NCBI RefSeq assembly: GCF_001458215.1
Contig: NZ_CYTW01000004.1
Span: 1-64,000, forward strand
DNA length: 64,000 nt
Origin: Shimia thalassica
Lineage (GTDB): Bacteria; Pseudomonadota; Alphaproteobacteria; Rhodobacterales; Rhodobacteraceae
Direction of reading: 5' to 3'
Part shown: positions 1-7,033 of the stretch, piece after piece
How the letters are laid out: every line of letters begins with the position of its first letter
Numbering within the stretch: position 1 is the stretch's first letter
Position numbers and translations under genes: made by a program
Notes under the pieces: model-generated
Databases searched by the model: none
Told to the model about the DNA's origin: nothing
Seen by the model: only the letters and a program-made list of their open reading frames with translations

Positions 1-345
1 GCATCTCTGCGCCGCCGGTGAAGGGGGTTCTACGGCTACTATCAAAGAGTCGCAACCCCTTTTTATCAAAAACCACTCCCTTTTTCAAAAAATCCGTTTT
101 TTCACTAAATTCCAAAGCGTTACACAACTTTCAGAGCGAAAAGCACGCCTAAAACGAAACTTTATTCCAATCCCCAAACCGCAAAACCAACCGGCGTCAT
201 CAAACCAAACAAAGACTCAGGTCAATTGAACAGCCAACCGTTTCACAAACACCGGAGTCGAAACCCTTGTCGTCTGATTTCGGAGGGTTCGTGCCCTCTT
301 CTTCAGTCGAAGGGGATGAGCCAGCCAGAACCCCCACAATAGATC
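1..345. other. Left-edge stretch without a supported gene
   Basis: I see no convincing gene here. The first 21 bases read in frame 1 as ASLRRR followed by a stop, so a plus-strand gene entering from the left could end at base 21, but six codons cannot establish this. Bases 55-180 are A/T-rich and look non-coding. A small GC stem lies at 283-298 (GGAGGG, loop ttcgtg, CCCTC) and is followed by a weak T-rich run; it could be a poor terminator for a plus-strand gene. No strong terminator for the tonB-like gene ending at 346 was found. Confidence 0.3.
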
Positions 346-1200
346 TTACCGGGATTTGATGGGCACGTCGAAAAAGGCCGACGACACTTTCAACCCTTTG
401 GGAGGTCGTGGGTAGGGACTCGCCTTTTTGACCGCGACAAGGACATGACGATCGACCTTCTGGTTTCCCGACGATTGCACGAGGTCAGCATGCAACAACT
501 GTCCAGTGGACGAGACCTTGATGCGAACCACCGCCCTGCCCTTTCCCACACCTTTGGGAGCGCGGCGCGCAACACGGGCGCGCACCTGACGGCTCCACTT
601 TTCCAGCAGGGACGTTTTCTGCGACTTGGACAGCGACGCGGTTTCAGCTTTGCCTTTGTTACCCTTTGCCGTTTTTCCCCCGTCGCCTGCGGCTTTGCGC
701 GCTTCGACCCGAATGGATGCTTCTGACTGGGCTTTGGGCTTCGGCTTGGCAGGCGGGCTTGGTTTGGCCTCGGGCTGATCCACTGGCTTGACCTCTGCCG
801 GCTTTGAAACCGGCGTGGATTTAGGCGGGGCAGATGGCGAGGCAATCGGCAATGGCGGTGCATCCAGCGAGGTGACAGGCATCGCCATCGACGGCACAGG
901 GCTGGGCATAGGTTGTGAAAGGGCCGGCATTTTTTGAGGCATCGTCTGCTGTGGCGTCTCAAAGGATGTCGGACTTGGGGGTGTCATCGGGGTCTCGGCA
1001 AGGGCGACATCTATTTCGGGAGGCTTGTCCCATGTTTCGACAAGCGCCTTGGTGCTCGCATTCGAGGCCATCATCTGAAGCAGGTCTTCGCCGCCGTCTC
1101 CGGCACTTTCTGCGCCCGCATCAGAAGGGGGCGCAACAAGTGCAAGATGCGCCAGCACCGCCAGCGCGCAAAAGGCGGAAATTTCCGTCAGGGTTCGCAT
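346..1200 (-). CDS. tonB: TonB-family energy transducer of the haem-uptake system
   Basis: This protein would carry proton-motive energy from ExbB/ExbD in the inner membrane to an outer-membrane receptor. The 284-residue product has an N-terminal hydrophobic anchor (about residues 5-20), a long Pro/Lys/Ala-rich periplasm-spanning linker (about 70-200) and a C-terminal TonB-like domain with the pattern GRAVVRIKVSSTGQL then VQSSG near residues 230-255. The ATG at 1200 was chosen because the hydrophobic anchor follows at once and the start lies 4 nt after the exbD stop; an upstream in-frame ATG would run into exbD. It is the last gene of the minus-strand hmuS...exbB-exbD-exbD-tonB run. Its place with haem-transport genes suggests that it serves HmuR at 7034. 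Low-complexity linkers make exact family assignment weaker than for its neighbours. Confidence 0.87.
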   Translation of the reverse strand: MRTLTEISAFCALAVLAHLALVAPPSDAGAESAGDGGEDLLQMMASNASTKALVETWDKPPEIDVALAETPMTPPSPTSFETPQQTMPQKMPALSQPMPSPVPSMAMPVTSLDAPPLPIASPSAPPKSTPVSKPAEVKPVDQPEAKPSPPAKPKPKAQSEASIRVEARKAAGDGGKTAKGNKGKAETASLSKSQKTSLLEKWSRQVRARVARRAPKGVGKGRAVVRIKVSSTGQLLHADLVQSSGNQKVDRHVLVAVKKASPYPRPPKGLKVSSAFFDVPIKSR

Positions 1201-1204
1201 CGCT

Positions 1205-1588
1205 CTATCGCGCCGTCGAGACAAGATTGAGATGTCGCACGCCCGCCTGTGCAAGCTTTGGCAACAACGATGCAATAAGGTCAGCGGGAACGCCGCGATC
1301 TGCTCGCAACATCAACTCGTCTTCTTCTACAAAGTCGCCCAGTGCTGCCAGCACATCCTCTTCTCCATGCGCATCCCCAAAGGCCATCTCACCTTCTGCA
1401 GAGACATGCAGCACAAGCTGACCTGTCGCGGGTGCCTCCACCGAGGCTTCGGGCGGCGTCACTTCGAACGGTTCCGGTGGCGTGATCTGGGCGGTCATCA
1501 GGAAGAAGATCAGCAACAGAAACACCACGTTGATCATCGGGATCGTGCTTTCATTCGCTTTGCGGGTTCGTGTTCGGGCAAACTGCAT
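1205..1588 (-). CDS. exbD: ExbD-family proton channel subunit, with Asn at the key membrane position
   Basis: This 127-residue protein has the ExbD/TolR plan: a short basic cytoplasmic N terminus, one transmembrane helix (about residues 17-36) and a periplasmic domain. The helix starts with PMINVVFLLL. In ExbD, TolR and MotB the position of N20 is normally an aspartate (Asp25 in E. coli ExbD) needed for proton-driven function, so the codon at 1529-1531 (AAC) is a notable departure. The adjacent exbD (1591-2013) keeps the aspartate. The two genes are 2 nt apart and must be co-translated. The protein may act as a structural partner in a mixed ExbD dimer; that is inference. The ExbD-family call itself is firm. 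Confidence 0.9.
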   Translation of the reverse strand: MQFARTRTRKANESTIPMINVVFLLLIFFLMTAQITPPEPFEVTPPEASVEAPATGQLVLHVSAEGEMAFGDAHGEEDVLAALGDFVEEDELMLRADRGVPADLIASLLPKLAQAGVRHLNLVSTAR

Positions 1589-1590
1589 CG

Positions 1591-2013
1591 TTACTCCACC
1601 AGAACCAGGGTTTCATATCCTGCGTCTGACAGGCGCTCCATCACTTGGACCACGCGCTGGAGGTCCGCACCCTCTCGGGCGCGCAAAATGATTGCATCAC
1701 TATGTGAGAGCATCATGGTTCCGAGATCTGCAAGCAGTGCATCCATGGGCGTCACAAGACCATTCAACTTGACGGTATCGGGAAGCACCTCAACCAAACG
1801 TGGGGGCCCCTGATAGGGTTTGTTCGATGCCCCGGCGAGGGGCAGGTTGATCTGAACGTCCACGCCGAAACGCGAGGCCAGCATGAAGAAGACCAGCAAC
1901 AAAAACACCACATCAATCATCGGGGTGAGGCTTGGCTTTCTTCGGAACTGGCGGCGCGCAAGTTTCAACAGATCACTCCGCAGCAGTGGCGGCAGATGCC
2001 GGATGTCCACCAC
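1591..2013 (-). CDS. exbD: ExbD-family proton channel subunit, canonical Asp present
   Basis: This is the second ExbD-like protein of the locus (140 residues). It has a basic N terminus, a single transmembrane helix (about residues 31-50) beginning PMIDVVFLLLVFFML, and a periplasmic domain. D34 (codon 1912-1914) matches the essential membrane aspartate of ExbD. The ATG at 2013 overlaps the end of exbB by 41 nt, which is long. No later ATG precedes the membrane helix, so this start is used, though a non-ATG start nearer the exbB stop is possible. With ExbB it should form the proton-driven motor that powers TonB. Two exbD genes in one TonB operon are unusual compared with the single gene of E. 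coli. Confidence 0.9.
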   Translation of the reverse strand: MVDIRHLPPLLRSDLLKLARRQFRRKPSLTPMIDVVFLLLVFFMLASRFGVDVQINLPLAGASNKPYQGPPRLVEVLPDTVKLNGLVTPMDALLADLGTMMLSHSDAIILRAREGADLQRVVQVMERLSDAGYETLVLVE

Positions 2014-2638
2014 GGGTCAGGATACGTGTCGCGGCATCTTCCATATCGTCTTGGGCGCGGTCGGCCACGCTTTCGAACCACGCCAAGGCCATCGAGGCAG
2101 GGATCGCCACGGCCATTCCTGCGGCGGTGGTCAGCAATGCTTCCCAAATACCGCCAGCCAAAGCTGCGGGATCGGCGCGCGATCCGGCCTCTTGCAACGT
2201 TTGGAACGCCGCAATCATGCCCAGAACCGTGCCCAAGAGCCCCAACAGCGGCGCAATGGTCGCGATCAGCTCCAGCGCACGAAGGCCTGTCCGGGCCTGC
2301 CCCAATTGCCGGTTTGCAACACGTTCGACTTCTTCACGCTGTTGGTCTTCGGTCATCTCGCCGGTGATGCGGCCTTCGATTGCCGCACGCGCAACTACCG
2401 CACGCAGGGATTTGCGCCCTTCCAGTGTGGTGCGCGCGCCGGATCGGTCCCCTCTGACCCACATGCCAACCGCATTTTCGGTGTTTCGTCCGGCCCAGGC
2501 CCCCATAAGCAGCAGGCGCCAAACCTTCCATAGGATCAAAGCGAGGGTCAGAACCGAAAGCGCGGCAATCGCCCAGATTGTAGGTCCCCCCATCAGAAGA
2601 AAGGACCATGCCTCGCTCCAGCGTGCTTCAATTTCCAT
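1973..2638 (-). CDS. exbB: ExbB-family (MotA/TolQ/ExbB) proton channel protein
   Basis: ExbB forms the pentameric inner-membrane channel around ExbD. The 221-residue product has an N-terminal membrane segment (about 14-38), a cytoplasmic loop, and two further helices near residues 125-150 and 170-195. It carries the family signature TIAPLLGLLGTVLGMI in helix 2 and AVAIPASMA in helix 3. The ATG at 2638 fits this topology and overlaps the stop of the upstream VOC gene by 11 nt; a longer start would extend into that gene without membrane-protein character. It sits between the VOC gene and the two exbD genes and belongs to the haem operon. Confidence 0.92.
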   Translation of the reverse strand: MEIEARWSEAWSFLLMGGPTIWAIAALSVLTLALILWKVWRLLLMGAWAGRNTENAVGMWVRGDRSGARTTLEGRKSLRAVVARAAIEGRITGEMTEDQQREEVERVANRQLGQARTGLRALELIATIAPLLGLLGTVLGMIAAFQTLQEAGSRADPAALAGGIWEALLTTAAGMAVAIPASMALAWFESVADRAQDDMEDAATRILTRGGHPASAATAAE

Positions 2639-3020
2639 TGTGTGTCTCCAGTTCGCTGCGCAAACGATCGGGAAGCTCATCCGAACTCATCCCGAATTTC
2701 AGCAGGTTTCCATGAGGGTCGTGCAGGTAGAATTCGGTCATGCCCCATGGGCGCATAAACATGTCCGTCAAACCCGGTGCATTTTGCGCCTTGAGGGTTT
2801 CATAGAGCGCCAGCATGCCGCCACCCCGAATGTAGCAGCTGGTCTCGTTACAGACATCAGGGCGCTCGGTGTAACTATAATGGATTTCAACGCCATGTCC
2901 GCGCAGGATGGCATAGTTGCCAAAAAAGGTTTCGGTCTCGAAACCCAGCTTGGCGGCATATTCAACGGTCTCCGACAGGTTCGGCGACAGAAGAATGGGA
3001 ATGGCTTGCAGATCGGTCAT
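2628..3020 (-). CDS. VOC-superfamily (glyoxalase/bleomycin-resistance-like) protein
   Basis: This 130-residue protein has the repeated beta-alpha-beta-beta-beta plan of the vicinal oxygen chelate fold. It begins with a segment typical of these proteins (IPILLSPNLSETVEYAAKLG) and ends with FYLHDPHGNLLKFG, where a metal-ligand His or Glu often lies. The start is set by an ATG at 3020, 1 nt from the hmuV stop, and its end overlaps exbB. It therefore lies inside the haem-transport operon. Family members include bleomycin/phleomycin-binding proteins, glyoxalases and ring-cleavage enzymes; nothing here identifies a substrate. A role linked to haem or tetrapyrrole handling is possible from position only. 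Confidence 0.75.
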   Translation of the reverse strand: MTDLQAIPILLSPNLSETVEYAAKLGFETETFFGNYAILRGHGVEIHYSYTERPDVCNETSCYIRGGGMLALYETLKAQNAPGLTDMFMRPWGMTEFYLHDPHGNLLKFGMSSDELPDRLRSELETHNGN

Positions 3021-3021
3021 G

Positions 3022-3807
3022 TCATTCGGCTGCCATTGTGGCCGCATGGGGAAGAAGAAACGTCCCAGATGCAGGCGCCGTATTCACGCGCACCTTGCAA
3101 CCATAGGCATGACTCAGCTGTTGATCGGTAAACACGTCTTCGGGTGCACCCTGCGCCACCATGTGACCTTCGCTTATCAGGCCCACATTGTCTGCAAACA
3201 TGGCTGTCAGGTTCAGATCATGCATCACGGTCACGACGCCACCACCGGCATTGGCAAAGTCGCGGGCAATTTGCATCACCTGCAACTGATGCCCGATATC
3301 CAATGCGGAAACAGGCTCGTCGAGAAACAGCCAACGGGGGCTGCCGTCTGCGACAGGTTCCCAAACCTGAACCAGCACACGGGCCAATTGCACCCTTTGT
3401 TGTTCTCCACCTGACAGCTCTTGATAGAAGCGCCCTTCAAAACCGGTCAGCCCGACACGATCCAGCGCCGCAGGGATCAGATGTCCCCGTCCGGCCGTCA
3501 AGCCGCTGGCCAAGCCCAGTCGCACAACCTCAACCACCGTAAACGGAAAAGCGAGGGGAGTGGATTGTGGCAAGACCCCGCGCACCGCCGCCAATTGCCA
3601 TGGCTTGGCGGATGCAACGTCCTGATCATTCAGGAACACGACACCGTCAAAAACGTTTTCCCCCGTCAGGGCACGCATCAACGTGGTTTTCCCCGACCCG
3701 TTAGGGCCTACGATGGCCGTCACCTGCCCAGCAGTTGCGTCAAAGTTCACGCCGTGCAGCACTTCGCGCCGGCCATAAGAGGCCGTAATTCCAGTTGCAG
3801 TGAGCAT
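3022..3807 (-). CDS. hmuV: Haemin ABC importer, ATP-binding protein HmuV
   Basis: This is the ATPase of the haem importer, acting at the cytoplasmic face with HmuU. The 261-residue product has a Walker A motif GPNGSGKT at residues 34-41, the ABC signature LSGGEQQRVQLAR, a Walker B WLFLDEP and the switch histidine in VMHDLNL. The ATG at 3807 was chosen over an upstream in-frame ATG because it gives the standard N terminus (MLTATGITASYG) and lies 4 nt after the hmuU stop. The surrounding gene order (hmuS-T-U-V) and divergent receptor favour haem over cobalamin or ferric siderophores, whose ATPases look alike. Confidence 0.93.
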   Translation of the reverse strand: MLTATGITASYGRREVLHGVNFDATAGQVTAIVGPNGSGKTTLMRALTGENVFDGVVFLNDQDVASAKPWQLAAVRGVLPQSTPLAFPFTVVEVVRLGLASGLTAGRGHLIPAALDRVGLTGFEGRFYQELSGGEQQRVQLARVLVQVWEPVADGSPRWLFLDEPVSALDIGHQLQVMQIARDFANAGGGVVTVMHDLNLTAMFADNVGLISEGHMVAQGAPEDVFTDQQLSHAYGCKVRVNTAPASGTFLLPHAATMAAE

Positions 3808-3811
3808 CAGT

Positions 3812-4888
3812 CTACATATCCAATATGCCGCGCTGGCGCAGCAGTACCCAAAAGAAGAAGGGGCCGCCAATCGTCGCCGTGACAATCCCAATCGGAAGTT
3901 CTGCAGGGGCGATCACCGTGCGGCTGATCACATCAGCAACCAACAACAAAGCCGCCCCCAACAAAGCAGAGTTGATCAATAGAAACCGGTGATCGGGTCC
4001 TGTCATCAAGCGTAACAGATGCGGCACAACAATTCCGACAAACCCGATCCCGCCGCTCACGGCGACAGCCGCCCCTGTTGCGCCCGCCACGGTCAAGATG
4101 GCGGTATTTTTTGTACGCTGGACCGAAATACCCATATGGCTTGCCGCCGCCTCGCCCAGCGCAAGACCGTTCAAACCACGCGCCAGAAACGGAGCGACTC
4201 CCAATGCAATCGCGATCAAGGGCAAAGCCGCCAGCACTTTTGACCAAGTTGCCCCTGCAACCGATCCCATGCCCCAAAACGTCAATGTGCGAAGCTGGGC
4301 ATCATCAGCGATATAAATCAGCACTCCGGAAAACGCGCCCGTCAGCGACCCAAGCGCAATCCCTGCAAGCAGCATGGTTGCAACCGACGTCCGCCCCTTT
4401 CGCGTCGAAACCCGATAAAGGATGATCGTGCTGACCCAACTGCCGACAAAGGCCGCGGCGGGCACAACATAGTATCCCAGACTGGCGGCGATTGCGGCGG
4501 GCAAGTACCCGCCGAGAACAATTGCGACAATTGCGCCAAAGGCGGCGCCAGCACTGACCCCGACGATGCCCGGATCGGCCAGCGGATTGCGAAACAGCCC
4601 CTGCATGACAGCCCCCGAAACCGCGAGCGCCGCGCCAACCAAAATTCCCATAACCGTGCGTGGCAACCGGATATCAAAAAGAACCACCCGATCACGCAGG
4701 GAAAGATCACGCCCCATGGCCAAGTCTGAAAGACCCTGCCACAGCGACGTGCCTGCGGCGCCAATGGCAAGACTGAACAACGAGGCCAAGACCAGCAAGA
4801 CCACCAACACAAACGTCATGTTGGTCGCAATGCGGCTGCGATCTCCTGCCAGATGCGGCCTCGCCGGATTTTGTGTCAGGACCGTCAT
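3812..4888 (-). CDS. hmuU: Haemin ABC importer, FecCD-type permease HmuU
   Basis: This 358-residue, highly hydrophobic protein belongs to the FecCD/BtuC permease family, which normally has ten membrane helices and works as a dimer. Family features include RLPRTVMGILVGAALAVSGAVMQGLFRNPLADPGIVGVSAG in the N-terminal half (residues about 74-115) and SGGIGFVGIVVPHLLRL near residue 280, the loop that contacts the ATPase. Its start overlaps the hmuT stop by one base. It would pass haem delivered by HmuT into the cytoplasm. Specificity is inferred from its neighbours. Confidence 0.94.
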   Translation of the reverse strand: MTVLTQNPARPHLAGDRSRIATNMTFVLVVLLVLASLFSLAIGAAGTSLWQGLSDLAMGRDLSLRDRVVLFDIRLPRTVMGILVGAALAVSGAVMQGLFRNPLADPGIVGVSAGAAFGAIVAIVLGGYLPAAIAASLGYYVVPAAAFVGSWVSTIILYRVSTRKGRTSVATMLLAGIALGSLTGAFSGVLIYIADDAQLRTLTFWGMGSVAGATWSKVLAALPLIAIALGVAPFLARGLNGLALGEAAASHMGISVQRTKNTAILTVAGATGAAVAVSGGIGFVGIVVPHLLRLMTGPDHRFLLINSALLGAALLLVADVISRTVIAPAELPIGIVTATIGGPFFFWVLLRQRGILDM

Positions 4889-5757
4889 CAGCTTCCGGCC
4901 GCCTGAAGCGCTTGAGACAGATCCGTTATGGCTTGGGCGGTGCGCACGGAAAACCCAAGCATGAGCATACCATCCATGCGCACCACTGATTGTGTTTGCG
5001 CCGCTGGTGTTACGCCCAGCGCAGGATGCGCAAACAACTGCTCGTTGGTAATGCCGTGATCACCTGTACGATCCATCAAAAGGATGACATCCGCGCCACT
5101 CAAGGTGATCGCCTCGTCTGTCAAAGGTTTGAAACCGACAAACCCCGATACAGCATTTTCGCCGCCAGCCAGATCGATGATCGCTTGGGCAGAGGTCTCG
5201 TCCCCTGCTGCCATGATCCGCCCGCCTTGCATGGACAAGATGAACAGAACACGTTTTTCATCCAGCCCTTCTGTCGCCGCAACGGCGATCGCAAGGTCCG
5301 CTTTGACGCGCGCGGCAAGGTCTTCTCCCTTATCCGGCACATCCAGCACATCAGCGACAGTTCTAATCCGGTCAAGGATGGCCTGTTGCGAGTACCCTCC
5401 AGCCACCTCGATCATCGGCACCGCAGCTTCCTGCAACAGTTCGACAGCCTCGGGCGGGCCTGCCCCTTCTTCGGCCAGGATCAAATCCGGATTGACCGAC
5501 AAAACCCCTTCCGGGGACAGACGGCGAATATAGCCGACGTTTGGCAACGCAAGCGCCGCCGCAGGATAATTCGACGTTGTGTCGCGTGCCACAAGACGGT
5601 CTTCTTCACCCAAGGCATATACGATTTCCGTGATGGCACCGCCAACCGAGACAATCCGGCTGGGTGCCTCATCCGCACGCGCGGCGACAACCCAAAGCAA
5701 CACAACGATGATCCCCATCACAGCTTGCAAAAGGGATAATGGCGACAAACGTGTCAT
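4888..5757 (-). CDS. hmuT: Periplasmic haemin-binding protein HmuT
   Basis: This is the solute-binding protein that receives haem in the periplasm and delivers it to HmuUV. From the ATG at 5757 the product has 289 residues and opens with a clear signal peptide (hydrophobic core about residues 8-24, then AARADEAP). The mature part has the cluster A-II (BtuF/FecB-like) pattern: RIVSVGGAITEIVYALG, then RDTTSNYP, then VGYIRRLSPEGVLSVNPDLILA. This start overlaps the hmuS stop in an ATGA arrangement. A longer in-frame start would place 35 residues in front of the signal peptide and was rejected. Confidence 0.92.
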   Translation of the reverse strand: MTRLSPLSLLQAVMGIIVVLLWVVAARADEAPSRIVSVGGAITEIVYALGEEDRLVARDTTSNYPAAALALPNVGYIRRLSPEGVLSVNPDLILAEEGAGPPEAVELLQEAAVPMIEVAGGYSQQAILDRIRTVADVLDVPDKGEDLAARVKADLAIAVAATEGLDEKRVLFILSMQGGRIMAAGDETSAQAIIDLAGGENAVSGFVGFKPLTDEAITLSGADVILLMDRTGDHGITNEQLFAHPALGVTPAAQTQSVVRMDGMLMLGFSVRTAQAITDLSQALQAAGS

Positions 5758-6806
5758 ACGAGTTCCGCCTCTTTTTCTTCTTCCAGTGACGCAACCAGCG
5801 TGTTCCACTGTTCCGCTGCGCCTTCCTGTCTCAGAACACCAAAGAACTGTGCGATGACCCAACCATCTGCATCAAAGGCCTCAACCGAAATGGCCGGGCC
5901 TCTACGTGTGCTTTTGGTCACGGCCCAGACCTCGGCGATGTGATCCTTGCGCAGGTGCAGATCATGACCGGGATCCAGAACATTGATCCACGGCCCCATT
6001 TCAACGATCTTTTTGACCGGCCCTGTGTGAATCTCGATACATCCGGAATTTCCCACGAAGATCATGATTGGCACGCCTGTCTCAGCAGCCTCGTGCAGCA
6101 ATGTTTCAACCGCATTTGTCTTGAGTTTGCGCACATACGGCGCGCCGGCCATGCGATAGGCGCCAAGGCGGTTCATCTTGAGCTTGCGAGTCATTTGAAG
6201 GAACTGATGCGTATCGGTCAGCTTGTCCCATTCCGCACGCAGGGTATCTGCCTTTGCCGGATCCCCTTTGGGACCTTCTGTTGGAACCCGCGGCGTGACC
6301 GATACGCTGTCTGACTGATCTTCATGCTTCAGGCTTTCGACAATGCCTGGCCATACCTCGTGGTTTGAAGCGTCACGCAGATGGATCTTGTGGATTGCGT
6401 CTCCTGCGGCGTCAAAGACTTGCAAGGACCGGCGCGGGCCATGTTCCGTCTTCTTCTCGACTGCAAAGGCATGCACCCAATGATTTGGGAACATCCGCAG
6501 ATCAATCTCTTCATTCACAATCAGCGCCGCGTGGGCGCCCGATTTGTAATTGTCATAGACTCCGACCTTTTCGATGACGCAGCTTTCATTGCGGGTCAGC
6601 GACATCACTTCGCCCAATTGCGTTGTCGCGGCCATCAGCGCGTCCAGATCCGCACGAAGGCGTGTCACCCCGTCGCCGACATGGGCCGCGACGAGCTGTG
6701 CCTCGGTTATGCCCAGCTTGGCCGAGAGATCACGTTCGCGCATTTTCGCGTTTTCCAGTCGTGCCGCACGAATATCATGCGACGATACAGCCCCTGCCAT
6801 GGTCAT
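5754..6806 (-). CDS. hmuS: Haemin-degrading/haem-handling protein HmuS (ChuS family)
   Basis: HmuS/ChuS/HemS proteins receive haem in the cytoplasm and bind, traffic or degrade it. The 350-residue length matches the family, which is built from two tandem structural repeats. Both can be seen: GEVMSLTRNESCVIEKVG followed by a strand-rich part near residues 80-150, and a second module starting near residue 215 with FVGNSGCIEIHTGPVKKI. A strong ribosome-binding sequence (AAGGAGAACC) precedes the ATG at 6806. It is the first gene of the minus-strand operon and diverges from hmuR across 227 bp holding the likely shared control region. Confidence 0.92.
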   Translation of the reverse strand: MTMAGAVSSHDIRAARLENAKMRERDLSAKLGITEAQLVAAHVGDGVTRLRADLDALMAATTQLGEVMSLTRNESCVIEKVGVYDNYKSGAHAALIVNEEIDLRMFPNHWVHAFAVEKKTEHGPRRSLQVFDAAGDAIHKIHLRDASNHEVWPGIVESLKHEDQSDSVSVTPRVPTEGPKGDPAKADTLRAEWDKLTDTHQFLQMTRKLKMNRLGAYRMAGAPYVRKLKTNAVETLLHEAAETGVPIMIFVGNSGCIEIHTGPVKKIVEMGPWINVLDPGHDLHLRKDHIAEVWAVTKSTRRGPAISVEAFDADGWVIAQFFGVLRQEGAAEQWNTLVASLEEEKEAELV

Positions 6807-6883
6807 GGAGGTTCTCCTTCGGTCAGTTTTGAATGTCGGAGGGTCTTGCTGTGCGACATTTTTGACGCAAATGGCTGGAGCCC

Positions 6884-6902
6884 GTGATTATGCCTGAATC
6901 AC
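6884..6902. promoter_or_regulatory. Inverted repeat in the hmuS-hmuR divergent region, candidate iron/haem operator
   Basis: A perfect 6-bp inverted repeat, GTGATT and AATCAC, is separated by 7 bases and ends 4 bases before a TTGACA element facing hmuR. Its place between divergent haem genes suggests an operator for an iron-responsive repressor of the RirA, Irr or Fur type. It does not match a consensus that I can name exactly, so the regulator is unassigned. Confidence 0.4.
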
Positions 6903-6906
6903 ATTG

Positions 6907-6935
6907 TTGACAGAAATACTAGGAAAATTTATCTG
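6907..6935 (+). promoter_or_regulatory. Candidate promoter of hmuR
   Basis: A perfect -35 hexamer TTGACA (6907-6912) is followed after 17 bases by TATCTG (6930-6935), a weak -10. This would start transcription about 90 bases upstream of the hmuR ATG. It is a sequence match only. Confidence 0.35.
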
Positions 6936-7033
6936 ACGCAAGCCTCCGATGACAAATTCGGAATCATAACGAAAAAAACCATGCGCCAGCCCTTTCCGCC
7001 AGCAGCACCTCCACGCGACTGGAAAGGGACAAA

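Noticed and set aside
1932-3131. A 399-codon plus-strand frame across exbB and the VOC gene
   Set aside because: It opposes two recognised genes and has a Ser/Arg/Ala-rich shadow composition.
3646-3655. AAAACGTTTT as a LacI operator inside hmuV
   Set aside because: It lies within a coding region and far from any promoter; treated as chance.
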